Assembly (NCBI RefSeq): GCF_030272615.1
Contig: NC_081410.1
Location: forward strand, 139,602,849 to 139,666,848
Source of the DNA: Cryptomeria japonica
Taxonomy: Eukaryota; Streptophyta; Pinopsida; Cupressales; Cupressaceae
Direction of reading: 5' to 3'
Length of the DNA stretch: 64,000 bases
Position numbers and translations under genes: made by a program. The first letter of the stretch is position 1. Each line of letters begins with the position of its first letter. The notes under the pieces are model-generated. The model saw nothing but the letters and a program-made list of their open reading frames with translations, made no database searches and was not told the DNA's origin. This document shows, in pieces, positions 35,138 to 46,583 of the stretch.

Positions 35138-36660
35138 CTACATATGACCAGATTGTTTAGCACCACAACCTGCTTGTTGCAGCACATTGTTCCAATCTTT
35201 CATCAGGAACTTGAAGAGTTCCTTGTGGATTCCTTCTTCCTCAGTCATTATGCCCAAAATATTTTCCTTCATAAGACAAAGGGAGGTCACAAAAATATGC
35301 ATCACCTGAAGACTAAACTTGGAGATGCTACCCATCTTCTTTTCAAGGTTGAGAATCTTGTGTTAGGCCCAATATGGAAAGCTAATGTACTGAGAGGGGA
35401 GGGGTGAATCAGTACTTCAAAACCTTTCTTCAATAATAACCTTACTATTATGCATAAACAAAATAGTGCAGTAACATAAAATAAAGTTAAAATAGACAGA
35501 TAACAATCATACATGATTCACTCCATAACACATATATTTTAGTTACGCAGAAACTCTTGGTTAGAGAGAAAAACTGTGGTGGAGATGGCACCCACAACTT
35601 CACTATTGCAATAATAAAGAATGCTCAGTTAGAGCTACATTTAGCTATTTCTGATAGCTTACCCTGTTAGAAGTAACAAGATCTATTAGATCTACCTTGC
35701 TAAAGGATTTTACAACATTTATTCTAAATGATGCACCTGGTTAGAGGCTTTACAATTTATAGACTTGGTTAGAGTCTTTTACCTTGTTAAAGGTTTCTCT
35801 TTCAACTTCACAATATTACAATAAAATCATTACAAACATCTACAAATTTACATCTGAAATGTTATAGCAGATTCTATGTGCTCAGGATAAGATTACCTTG
35901 CTTATAGCATACCTCGATAACTCATATAGTAACTCGATAAACCCTTCTATTTACTCTGTTCTTTGACTATTCTCTGAAAACCTTCTCGGTGACCTCTGTG
36001 TCTCTGTAACAGTCTTCCCTTCATACATATATGCACACATCTTGCTCTTAATTCATGCTGTATAAATAGATCTCTTAAAACAATGATCTAATTCATTACT
36101 TCGATCTTACAAACAAGATTCCTTGAATGAATAACTAAACAAAATATTTCATTGGTTGGATTGACCTCGCAATCATACACAATCTTCTAGTGCAATTTCC
36201 AATGTAATAACGGTTAGATGTGCCTAGATCTTCTAACACATTTTCATATGCATGTCCAGGTTCAATGTATCTGGTAACATGTTTCACTCAGTGAATATCA
36301 ACTCAGTGTGTTAACTTTACTACTCGGTAGCCATAAAAAGATACTCGATAGATAGCTCAGTGAATACTGCGTTTTGTGATTGCTTTCTTCTGGAACTGAC
36401 TAGACTGTGCATATCAACTTCTCTGTTTATACTGACTGCATGATTCAGTAGTGCTAACTGACTAGAATATAAAGTATGATTTTGAATATAAAAACTAATG
36501 GCAACTTGATAAGTAGTAACATCTTGGCCTTCAACATCTTTAGTCTATCTCCCATCACCTTCAGCTCCTTGTTTGCAATTTGACAATCAATGCAACTACC
36601 TCTGGCAATAGTTACCTTAATATCCTTCTCATCCATTTTGACTTCACTAGTTAGATTCAA
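35138..36660 (-). pseudogene. WEDRR-family repeat protein, copy 3, split by a solo LTR
   Basis: On minus, the frame from 36660 reads SEVKMDEKDIKVTIARGS.. to KVMGDRLKMLKAK, is interrupted at 36522, and resumes at 35360. Removing the insert and one TCTTG copy gives a continuous heptad stretch, LKMLKAKILNLEKKMG, then ISKFSLQVMHIFVTSL and ELFKFLMKDW, with a stop at 35138-35140. The C-terminus aligns with copies 1 and 2. The N-terminal half is cut off by the RE5 LTR at about 36664. The apparent hydrophobic C-terminus of the upstream piece is LTR sequence. Confidence 0.75.
35361..36521 (-). mobile_element. Solo LTR with TCTTG target duplication
   Basis: The 1161-bp unit begins (plus) TGTTAGGCCC and ends TAGTAACA, so it is TG..CA on both strands. 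The perfect duplication TCTTG flanks it (35356-35360 and 36522-36526). There is no internal region, primer site or polypurine tract, the expected product of LTR-LTR recombination. The U5-end hairpin GTACTGA (35387-35393) with TCAGTAC (35409-35415) gives minus orientation. Confidence 0.92.
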
Positions 36661-36663
36661 TTT

Positions 36664-37320
36664 TGGAATCCAACAACACTAAGAGGGGGAGGGGGGGTGA
36701 GTCAATGTTATACCAGAATGAACAATTTTAGCCTTATAAATCCAGACTACAATCCAGAGAAGTATTGAACTGCTAAGATAGCATCTTCTATGCCAGAATA
36801 TAGTTCCAGTTTAAGCTCTGTTTGTTCTGGTCTGAAACCCTAAACCCTTTACCGGAATAACCCCTACATAAATATACTCACATATATAATCTCTCTGATA
36901 TATTTTTCATTATATCACATTCACATATCCATCACCATATCTATATCAAAATGATCTAATCTTACTAACCTATATACCCTCTACAATTTATCATGCCTTA
37001 TGTTGGCTTACAAAGATAATTACAATATCAAATTACATGTCAGCTAGATAACATAAATACATGAGTATCCAAAATAATTGTCAATTCTGGATCCAAGAGA
37101 TGTTGGCCTCCAATACAAATAACCATATTCTAAACTATGTCGGCCTGCATTATTGGTAACCAAAGAAATCCTTCTATCTTGTCGGTGTTGGTGCCGGTGT
37201 AGTGTCTGTGAAGTGCCTGTCGGTACACAACTGAACCAAAACATGAAGCCGGAACAAAATACTATGTTTCCATTAATGAAAACATAGTGAAACCAACCAA
37301 TTGAGTTCCAATTGCCAACA
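36664..37320 (-). mobile_element. RE5 3' LTR
   Basis: On minus it starts TGTTGGCAATTGG right after a polypurine tract. The U5 end has the C-rich block and a weak hairpin (ACATTGA with TTAGTGT, two G-U pairs in RNA) near 36675-36705. The outer edge is set at TGGAATCC (36664), but it lacks a confirmed target duplication and may be off by a few bases. The partner LTR would lie beyond N0, outside the window. Confidence 0.75.
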
Positions 37321-37515
37321 ATCTCCCCCTTTGGCATTGATGGCAACACTCATGTGAAAAAAATGGTCAAGGTTTCATCTATTGGTTTCATCCTACCTGC
37401 TCCCCCTGAGCTAAACATTCATCAATGTAAAATACTCTCCATATCTCCCCCTAATGTATACAAATCCTTCTATTCTTTTTCACATCTATATCACTCCCCC
37501 TTTGACATCAATGCC
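37321..37515 (-). other. RE5 polypurine tract and second PPT-like motif
   Basis: On minus, CAATGCCAAAGGGGGAGAT (37321-37339) abuts the LTR. A second copy, TGATGTCAAAGGGGGAGTGA, lies at 37493-37512, about 170 bp upstream. It is the same two-motif arrangement as in RE1, N2 and N3. Confidence 0.85.
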
Positions 37516-37593
37516 ATCAAAAATTTCAAAAAGAATGTCAAAGATCCAAAAAAAACCTGTACAATGAATATCCCAAAAATAACTTACCAGAGC

Positions 37594-39257
37594 TTAACAC
37601 AAAATTTTTGGATAAGCCTTCTCTAATAGCTCAAGATAAGTATCCCAACTAGTTTTGAAAGTGCCAAAAATAGATACAAGTCCATTTAATATATGTGCAA
37701 ATGACTCTTTCTCACTTACCTCTGTCGGTGTGGGCTTTCCAACCATATCCATACATTCTTTCTTATGTCTAGTGTGTGAATCCAACCGAGGACTCACCAA
37801 GCCTCTTAGACTTCTGGCTCTTCTTATGATTTTGTTTCTTTCCTTCTCAAGAACAAAAATTTGGGCTTCCAAAATTAAAATTTGACCATCAATGGATGTA
37901 GTCAATGAAGTCAATCCATCAAAAGAATTAGCTATATTTGCAATTTTCTCCTGAAATTCTTTTATCTTCATATCCACATTAACTATAAGTATATTTGTTT
38001 TATAACATACCCTATAAATATTTGTACACTGCTTCAAAGAATTATCTATCAGTTTCATCTTTTCATCAATCTTCTTCTTCTTAGATTCAATCACTTGATC
38101 AAATGCAACTCTTTTAGCTTGAGTGAACCTCTCTTGTGCTTGCCGGTTTGAAATCTACTATGATTGAAAATCCTTTAAAATGTGCTCAGTAATTGTCTTA
38201 AGCTTTCCAGATGGGCTCACTTCATTGTCAATCCTACACTCTAGGACAAGTCTGTGTAAAACAGTGATTGACTGATCAATAATCCTTTTATCTATAGATC
38301 CTTCCTTCATTAATTTTTGTGCTGCCATCATCATGAGTTCAATAGGACTCATCTCTGTTATGTTTTTCTTTACAACCTATGAGGTGTCAATTGACAACAA
38401 TGATGGACCTACTATCGGTTCCCTATCGGATTCCCCTTTCTTCTCCTCTGATGAATTATCTTTTATAGCTTCATCACTTGCACTGGTGGCTTCACCACTT
38501 GGTGCAGTCTCTGTAACTGTCTATTCCTCTGTAGGAACTATAACCTCAACCTGTACATTTGTATCCAGAGGACTGTTATCCTCAATAGTAGTATCATGTA
38601 CAATATCAACCTTTATACTTTATGTGTTATCTAGTGTCTCAACATGTATCTATCATGTGTATCTACTGGGGGCTTGATTTCCACTATCTTAATGTTCTTC
38701 AAAATTGAGGATGAAGTACCCATAATCCCCTTTCCTTTTCCTTCAACCAGGATGTTTATAGTTTCCTTCTTTGATTTCAGTGAAGTAAAGAAACCTCTAT
38801 TCTCTTCAAAGAACTTAACCCATGCCTTTTGAGTCTCTTTTATTATCTCATTTACCCTTCCTAGCATCAGACTAGTTATTCTATGTTTTCTATTAAAGAA
38901 TTTTCTATCTGCCACCTCAAGTGTCCTATCCAACTCCTTTGGAGTAATAGCAACACAAATAGATAACAATTCTTGAATTTTTATGTGTTTGTCTTCTTCC
39001 ATAGCTGACATTATTCTAGCATCTAACATATTATACAATTATGTTGGTATTTGGTTTTCGATTTCTATTAAGGCTTTCTTATCAATATCCAAATATAATA
39101 ATACTGCTTCTTCTACCTCTCTTTGTTCATCATCCTCTAAACGATTATAGTAAAACTGTACATTCTTTAACATGCCATCCTTAGTTATTTCATCTACTAA
39201 TCTTGCACAAGTTTTTGGTGGAATGATAGTCACATTATCAGATTGAATAGTCGTACT
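37594..39257 (-). pseudogene. RE5 non-pol protein (function unknown), truncated
   Basis: The whole visible interior of RE5 carries one degenerating protein frame, read from 39257 to the stop at 37594. Pieces are IPPKTCARLVDEITKDG (39233-39039), then after a TAA likely replacing Gln, YNMLDARIMSAMEEDKHIKI to 38631. The middle is acidic and Ser/Thr-rich. From 38352: SPIELMMMAAQKLMKEGSID, KRIIDQSITVLHRLV. From 38094: charged, Lys/Glu-rich helices (ESKKKKIDEKMKLIDNSL) to KAYPKILC. It resembles a long coiled-coil protein. No zinc knuckle, protease, integrase, RT or RNase H motif is present between it and the polypurine tract. N0 cuts its N-terminus at 39257. I do not recognise the family. Confidence 0.7.
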
Positions 39258-40313
39258 TGTTGGTATTTTGGATATGTTGATATGGTTTTGTCATTGATGT
39301 CAACACTTATCAATACCTATCAACACTTGAAGAATTGGTTATGTTCACTGGCAAGCAAGTGACTTATGTACAATCACCGATATTTGGTTCATCAGTAGGA
39401 TATATTGATCACCGACACTTGGAAAGACCTGAAGACTACTTGGTTATGTCGAAGACATCATTCAGACACTTTGTCTTGGTAATTTGTTCATTGATTTATT
39501 CGAGTTTGTATATTTGTTGTTACCGGCAAATAGGTCCAGGAAATACACCGGCAGGCTTATCTATTCCAGATCAACATGGCACATCAAGGAGATGATTTTG
39601 TTGTTATTGTAAATGCATTGAGCTGATACGATGCATCGGATATTGTTTTATTTGTAATTGATTTTATTGTAATATCTTTAGAGCTGACCTACTTAATTGG
39701 TCTTAGGTTATGGTATAAATGTAAGATCTCATTTGTGAGATCAATATGTGATTAAGGAAAGGATTTTAATTCAGTATATGCAAATACCAGTAGAGCCATA
39801 CATGTAGACATCATTCAAGATTGAAGGAAGGTTTGAAGAAGGCATATCAAAGGTAAACCGGTACTGAATCTAGCATATGGAGATGCTACTTTGAGTAGTA
39901 CATTATCATTGGATTTAATCATCCAATTGTAGTCAGTGTCACTCTCATTTTGTGATTGAGAAGTGAGCTCTAGGCGCTTGGCCTTTCTGCATGTGCAGAC
40001 CCCATATTGTACACACATACTATCTACAGTAGTATCATCTGATTGTGGGTAAGGTTTCCCACCGTGGTTTTTCCCCTTACAGGGTTTTCACATACAAATA
40101 TTGGTGTTATGTGCTGTGGATGTTATTGCCTTTCTGTTTCATGCATTAATCTTTACTGGTACTGCAATTAATTGATAAACTGTCTACCAGAACAAAGTTT
40201 GGTTTACCAGTATTAAGCATTAAGTTTGGTTAAATTAATTTCGGTTTGAATATATTAGACAACTGATTCACCCCCCCCTCTCGGTTGTCTCTGGGACCTA
40301 ACAATTGGTATCA
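39258..40313 (+). repeat. N0 5' LTR
   Basis: It starts TGTTGGTATTTTGG and ends ..GGGACCTAACA, 1056 bp. A TATA box (TATAAAT) is at 39714-39720. The block CCACCGTGGTTTTTCCCC is near 40059-40076. The U5-end hairpin is AGACAACTGA (40257-40266) with TCGGTTGTCT (40281-40290, one U-G pair) around a loop with eight C. Confidence 0.92.
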
Positions 40314-40315
40314 GA

Positions 40316-40327
40316 GCTTAGTTCTCT
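40316..40327 (+). other. N0 primer-binding site
   Basis: TGGTATCAGAGC exactly matches the complement of the initiator tRNA-Met 3' end, two bases after the LTR. Confidence 0.93.
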
Positions 40328-40360
40328 TTGTGCAAAAGTTTAACAGCTTGAGGAGATCCA

Positions 40361-40910
40361 ATGTCTTCAAACTATTTGAGGAAGGACAACCCTAAACTTG
40401 ATGGAACTAACTATGGGATATGGAAGATCAGGATGGAGACTCATCTAAATTGCATTGGAAAAGACATTTGCAAAGTTACAAAGAATGGTTATACTGCTCC
40501 TACTCTTGGTCAGCCTAATCCACCAACGTTGGGAAAAGATGAAGAAAATGGTTGCAAAGCAAGACAAGCACTTTTGAGCGCATTGTTGGATCAGCAAATC
40601 ATGGGATTATCAAATAGATCTACTACTAAAGCTATTTGGTACAGATTGGAAACATTGAATGAAGGTGATACTACAGTCAAAATTGCAAAACTTGAATCCT
40701 TCCGGGTCAGGTGTGAAAATCTGAAAATGGAAGAGGATGAAAGAATTTCAGTTTTTATGGAAAGAGTAAATGAAATTGTTTTAGGTATACAATGTTGTGG
40801 AGGAACCTTAAGTGAAGATGAAATTGTTTCAAAAGTTTTGAGAGCATTGCACCGACATACAAAATGAAAGTAACTACTATAAATGAATTGAGAACAATGC
40901 CTAATACATC
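40361..40910 (+). pseudogene. N0 gag, N-terminal part
   Basis: ATG at 40361 opens MSSNYLRKDNPKLDGTNYG and IWKIRMETHLNCIGKDI, with KMEEDERISVFMERVNEIV further on. A one-base deletion near 40850 (TTGCACCG against TTGCCACCAG in N3) shifts the frame to an early stop at 40867. The original frame continues as YKMKVTTINELRTMPNT up to the N1 insertion. The rest of gag is at 60694 onward. Confidence 0.92.
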
Positions 40911-40915
40911 AGTAA

Positions 40916-41287
40916 TGTTAGAGTAATTGGGTCTTTACTTGATTAATTAAACAATATTTGTTTAGTTCTTTAAGTTTCCAATTATCTTTTTACACTTAAG
41001 CTAACATTAGGTGCATATTAATTAATTATTTTATTAATTATTATGTGCAAGCCTAGGGTTTTCCCTTTTTAGGTTTTATTGACCTATTAGAGGTTAATTT
41101 TTCTTTTCATTGGATTATCTTTTCATAGTACATTTTTGGTGAATTGGAGCTCTCATCTTTCAAGAATATTTTTCTTGTGTTTTGTGTGTTCTTCAAATTA
41201 TTGCTTCATTGCTTCTCCTTGTAACAGGTTATTTGGCTTGTAGAAGATCTTCAGGCTACTGTGGGGTTGTATTTCTCAACTCCAATA
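40916..41287 (+). repeat. N1 5' LTR
   Basis: A short AT-rich LTR, TGTTAGAGTAATTGGG to CTCCAATA, with no U5 hairpin of the type seen in the other families. The same 372-bp length is kept in the 3' copy. Confidence 0.93.
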
Positions 41288-41299
41288 TGGTATTAGAGC
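41288..41299 (+). other. N1 primer-binding site
   Basis: TGGTATTAGAGC directly abuts the LTR without a spacer, one mismatch from the initiator tRNA-Met complement. Confidence 0.88.
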
Positions 41300-42547
41300 T
41301 CAGATCTGCAGCTAACTGTTCCTATTTTTGAGAATTTTGCATTTGAAGCAGATTTGGGGTTTCAGGCATTTTTGTGTGATTAGGGTTAAGGTTTTTTTTC
41401 TGAGCACTTTGGGCCTAAATGGACCCCACCATTGTGCTCAGAAGGCCCAAAAACCCCTATAGTCATTTAAAATTTGTCCTTTTTTGACTCTTGAGCATCT
41501 GGGTGATTTTTTTTCTCCCAACCAGGTCGTACGACCCTGGCATGCAAATCGAGATTTTTATTTTTTTTTTCTTTTTACCTTTTTACGGCATGGAGGCCAA
41601 AATTTTTCTTTTTTGAATTTTTTTTTTTTACAAAAATCAATTCCAAAATCAAAAAGGCGATTGAAAAAACAAATTAAAAAAAAATAAAAATTTTGGGGGG
41701 TTGCAGTTGTCAGACGGTACAGTCATACGACGCCTGTGGCCCTATCAGCCTGGCTGTGTCGGCATCTACCCTTCGGCCCCTATCGACCCCCAGCCCTCAG
41801 CGGCCCCTATCACCCTCTGCCCCCCGCCAGCAGCGCCCTCGCCGGCCGCTTCCCACCGGCAACTCCCCGTCGGCAGCTCACCGCTCTGCCCAGCACCACT
41901 GCTCCTCGCTCCACCCAGCACCGCCGCCGCTCTGCTCAGGATCACCACCTCTGCCTGGCCGCCACCACCACCACTTCTCTCTGGCCACCTCCTCCTCTCT
42001 CTAGTCTTTTTTGAGAGGGGGTTGGTTTTTTGGCAATATCTTGAGCATCCAGGATCAGATTTTGGAAAATGAATAGGAATCGGAAAGCTAGTTTCGAGCC
42101 GGACGTCATGGAGTTGGATTGTTTTCCTAAATCTGATGTTTGAATATACTTTTTATTAGTCAAAGTCAGGATTCTTTTTTGCACTTCTGGGGCCGTAGAA
42201 TGGGCAAACGGACTCTATTTTTCGAAAATGAATAGGCATTGGAAAGCTCTCAGCATGCTCTATTCAGATTTGTGATCTTTTTTCTCAGAAATTTTCACTA
42301 GGTACATGAGATATCAGTTTGAAGTTTTTTTGCTTATGCACTACTTCCGTCTCATTACTATGTACTAGGGTTTGGGTTTATCTATTGTGGGGGAGTGTTT
42401 TTTCTTGCTTTCTGTCATTTATATCAGAAATCAAGAACACCAAAACTCTCAAAACAAACAAACCCTTTTGCATCTTCTGTCTATTCTGAAAGATCACATA
42501 ATAAAAAAACCAACAAGTAGGTGCAAGTGCAAAGTTTTTTTGTTCTC
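41300..42547 (+). other. N1 long leader with palindrome and GC-rich segment
   Basis: A 1.25-kb untranslated leader separates primer site and gag. It holds a perfect 12-bp palindrome GGTCGTACGACC (41525-41536). It also holds a segment of about 290 bp (41711-42003) very rich in C and in CG pairs, unlike everything around it. All three plus frames are nearly open there only because stops are rare in such sequence; the Pro/Ser-rich translations look non-coding. Confidence 0.75.
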
Positions 42548-43560
42548 ATGGCTGATCCTTTAGTTGACTTGTTGACTTCACACAACTATCACACCTGGAA
42601 GCCCTACATCACAAGGCTTCTCTGGGCACAAGGGTTGTGGTCTACTTTAGATGAGGTTCAGCCAGTACTATAGCATCCTTATGAGATTCTTATACATAGG
42701 AACAAGCTAGATGAGGCCATGGGTTTGATCTCTTTGCATGTCTCTGATAGTCTTCTATTTCACCTTGATGAGTTTCTTACTCCTCAAGATATGTGCTTGA
42801 AGTTTGATTCTCTCTTCAGGAGGGTCAATGAGATTCAGGCATTACAGATTGAGGCAGAGTTGGTTTCTTTGTCACCTGATTCCTTTCCCGCTATTGAGGT
42901 TTTTTTAAATAAATTCAAGACTACTAGATCTATTCTTTAGGGATGTGGAAAAATCAAGACAGATACAGAGTGCATTCATTTGATTCTTTTGAAGCTTTGG
43001 GGTCACTTTCAATTTTTTGCCCCTGCCTTCTACTCCACCATGGATAGCTTGGGTGCTCGTTTCAACATGCCTACCTTTGATATCTTTTGTGAGCGATTGT
43101 CTCATGAGCAGTCTCATCTTTCTCAGCTGGATACACTCTCAGGCTCCAAGAACAAAGCATTGGTTGCTCAGTCCTCTAAGGAGAAGAAGAAATAGAAGCA
43201 GAAACCAAAGCCCAGGAAGAATTCTGCAGGCAATGAGTCTTCCTCCAAGCCACCTCCTAAGTCTGATTCTAAACCTCCATTTACTCCCAAGCAAGGGAAA
43301 TCTTCATAGTCTGGTGAGTCTTCCTCCAAGACTAATAAGAAATCAGGAGACACTTGCAGTTTTTGTGGCAAGGAAGGACATCCAGTTTCCAGGTGTTGGA
43401 AATGATCAAAGGCTTTAGAGGAAGCCATGCAGTAGCATCACATTTCCTCACCTCAAGCGTCTTCTCCTTCCATAGGGAAAGGTCATGCTCTCACTACTAG
43501 AGCTTCGACCTATGGGTCCACATGGATTCTAGATTCTGGTGCTTCTCACCATATGACTCA
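42548..43560 (+). pseudogene. N1 gag and protease, broken
   Basis: ATG at 42548 opens MADPLVDLLTSHNYHTWKPY, a gag typical of the retrotransposon class with an N-terminal NYxxW motif. Stops interrupt it after VQPVL, RSIL, KEKKK, GKSS and CWK (a TGA where Arg is expected) and AMQ. The zinc knuckle CSFCGKEGHPVSRC is complete (about 43355-43397). The protease motif is WILDSGASHHMTH (about 43522-43560). Most stops are TAG at Gln-like positions. Confidence 0.92.
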
Positions 43561-45055
43561 CACTTAGCAGATGGTTACCTCTCTTGCCTCTTGTGGTACT
43601 TCACAAATTACAGTGGGTGACTTAGTTCATCTTTTAGTCTTGGGTTTAGGTTCTGTTTCATTGGATGGGTGTACTCTGCAGGATGTTCTGGTTGTCCCTG
43701 ACATCTCGACAAACCTCCTGTCCATCTATCAGATTTGTCACTCTGACTCTAGTAAGACAGTTGAGTTCTCACCACATGATGTGGTTATTCGGGACCTCCA
43801 TGACTTTGATTTAGTTGTTGCTACTGGGAGTGTTGACACTGCATCTCATTTGTAAAGATTTGATGGATTTGAGCCCTCTAAGGGTTCAGGTTCTTCTCTT
43901 ATAGCACATGTAGATTCCGTGAGTAAGCTTTGGCATGAGCGCTTGGGCCATGTCAATTACAGATATCTTTAGTAGATGAGTACATAGGCACTTGTTCTTG
44001 GGCTCCCACAAATTTCCTGCACTGATGGTGTTTGTCATGGTTGTGTTCTTGGCAAGCATCACAAAGATCCCTTTCGAAAGGGAAGAGCCTCTCATGCTTT
44101 GGCACCCTTGGAGTTGATTCACAGTGACCTCATTTCATTTCCCACTCCTTTTTTAGGGGCCAAGTATGTACTCACTTTCATTGATGACTTCTCCAGATGC
44201 ACATGGGTGTACTTTCTCAAGTACAAGTCTGATGTCTTTGATTCATTTCGAATCTTCAAGACATATGTCGAGAAGCAGTTTGGTTGTTCTATTCGACGGA
44301 TATGTATAGATAATGGGGGGGAGTATATGAATCAGGCTTTCAGAAATTTTTGCACTGAGCGTGATTTGCAGCATCAGTTTACTATTCCCTACACCCCTCA
44401 GTAGAATGGTATCACTGAACGAAAGAACAAAACTTTACGGGAGATGGAAAATTGTATGATTTAGTCTAGGTCCATGGATTCATTTTTTTGGGCTGAGGCA
44501 GTCAATTGTGCCAACTATATTCAGAATCAGATGCCTCATAAGGCTATTCGACATATGACTATTGAAGAGGCTTGGTCTTATGAGAAGCCTTATGTTTCCT
44601 TTTTTCGAGTGTTTGGCAGTGAGGCATGGGCCTTTATTCCTAATGCTTAGAGGAAATCCATGGAGCGGAAGAGCCAACCACTCATTTTTGTTGGCTACTA
44701 AGAGGATGTTAAGGCATACAAGTTGTTTGATCCTGATTCTAGAGAGGTCTTGTTTCAATGAGATGTTCAATTTGATGAGTGCCTTCCCACAGTGGATACC
44801 CCGACTCCAATGTCTACTCCTCTGCCTCCTCCGACCACTGCACCCCTTCAGGATTTTTTTGAGGATGATTTTGATGATGGTGTTGATGATCCACCATCCC
44901 CACCTCCACCCGCTCCACCTTAGATGCCCAAGTGGGCTCACCTTACTGTTGAGGCGGCAGGTCCTATGGCCGATGATCCTTCAGATACTCATCACACTCG
45001 TTCTCATACTGTGGGTTCTAGTCTTTTTAGTCATGTTATTTTAGATGATCCTTAG
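43561..45055 (+). pseudogene. N1 integrase, broken
   Basis: After a protease tail, the pre-integrase LWHERLGHVNYRYL (about 43928) and CHGCVLGKHHKDPF are seen. The core is LIHSDLISFPTPF, FIDDFSRCTWVYFLKYKSD and CIDNGGEYMNQAF, and then YTPQ-stop-NGITERKNKT. Further on: FFRVFGSEAWAFIP and a Pro-rich linker (PPSPPPPAPP). At least nine in-frame stops occur, nearly all TAG, for example the double TAG after NYRYL. Confidence 0.92.
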
Positions 45056-46583
45056 AATTTTTTAGAGGCAACAGGTCACCCTAAGTGGGATTGTGCTATA
45101 GAGGAAGAGTATTCTTCTTTGATGAGGAATCATACTTGGGATCTTTGTCCTCTTCCTAAGGGAAGAAAGATGGTTAGGTGTCACTAGTTGTATCACACTA
45201 AGTATGTTGTTGATGGTTCCATTGATAAGTACAAAGCACGTCTTGTGGCGAAGGGGTTTTCATAGGTTGAGGGTATTGATTACTCCGAGACATTTGCCCC
45301 TGTTGCCAAGATGAATTCCATTCGCTTTGTACTATCTCTTGCAACTTCTTGGTGTTGGCCTATTTTTCAGATGGATGTGAAGAGTGCCTTCTTGCATGGG
45401 GATCTACAGGAGGAAATCTACATGGAACAGCCTCAAGGATTTGTTTAGGATAGTTCTTTGGTTTGCAGACTTCAACGTTCATTGTATGGTCTCAAACAGG
45501 CCCGTCGGGCTTGGTATGAGAAGATGGATTCTTTCTTTCTCTCCACTGGGTTCTCCTGTAGTCACTCTAATCATATAGTGTACATTCAGCTTCTTGAGGG
45601 TGACATACTGATTCTTGTGCTATATGTTGATGATCTCCTCATCACAGGTAGCTCATCCTCTATGATTCAGCATATTCAGCATGCCTTGATGGATCAGTTT
45701 GAGATGACAGATCTCGGTCTTTTGCACTATTTCCTTGGTCTTTAGGTGATTCAATCTTCTGATGGGATCTACCTCTACCAGCAGAAGTATGATCTTGACA
45801 TGCTTCAGCGCTTCGGCATGCTTGATTGCAAGCCTGCTCCCACTCCATTTCAGTCAGAGGGTTGTTTTGACTACTGCTTGTCCCACTCCTTCAATCGATT
45901 CTACACTTTACAAGCAATTAGTTGGCAGTTTGTTGTACCTGACTCACACCTGTCCTGATATTTCCTTTGTCGTTGGTCTTGTTTCTCAATTCTCCCATGA
46001 TACTCATGAGAGTCATTGGCAAGATGCCAAACATATTTTGAGGTACATTTAGGGCACAAGTTCTCATGGCATTCACTACACATCAGGGGAACCTCACATT
46101 GTTGGCTACACTTACTCAGATTGGGCTGGTGATGTCATTGATCGGAAGTCTACTTCTGGCTTTGTTTTCTATCTTGGCTCTGGTCCTATCACAAGGTCTT
46201 GCAAGAAGCAGACTGCTCATGCATTATCATCTAGAGAGGCTAAGTACTGAGTTGTTGTGCTCACTAGTCAGGAGATCTTATGGCTTCGACAGTTGATGAC
46301 TAAGTTTGGTTTTCCTCCTGATAGTCCCACTGTTCTTTGGTGTGACAATCATAGTGCTATTCATATTTCCCACAACTCGGTAGAGCATCAACGGACGAAG
46401 CACATTGAGCTTCACATGCATTTTTTCCTCCAGTTGATTCAGGATGGTGTTCTCATTCTAGAGTACATTCTCACTTCCGAGCAGGTTGTGGACATCTTCA
46501 TGAAATCTTTTGCATCACCGTGCTATCTTCAGTTGCGTTTTATGCTTGGGGTGAAGGAAGTTGTCCTTGGGGGGTCTTTATGA
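45056..46583 (+). pseudogene. N1 reverse transcriptase and RNase H, broken
   Basis: RT blocks are WDCAIEEEYSSLMRNHTW, KARLVAKGFS-stop-VEGIDY, FQMDVKSAFLHGDLQEEIY and LYGLKQARRAWYEKM, with the catalytic LYVDDLLITG intact (about 45618-45650). A one-base shift near 45855, in TPFQS, moves the frame. RNase H follows as YSDWAGDVIDRKSTSGFVF, AHALSSREAKY-stop-VV and LWCDNHSAIHISHN. The gene ends at a TGA at 46581-46583 after VLGGSL. Confidence 0.93.

Noticed and set aside
36454-36525. Membrane-anchored small protein on minus
   Set aside because: The hydrophobic tail is read from the solo LTR; the frame before it belongs to WEDRR copy 3.
41693-42072. Three overlapping Pro/Ser-rich open frames
   Set aside because: All plus frames are open at once because the segment is C-rich; there is no family motif, and it lies in the N1 leader.
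42548-46583. TAG read as Gln (altered genetic code or readthrough)
   Set aside because: Frameshifts, TGA and TAA stops and Trp-to-TAG changes are also present, and N3 keeps normal stops and long open frames. Decay by C-to-T explains it better.
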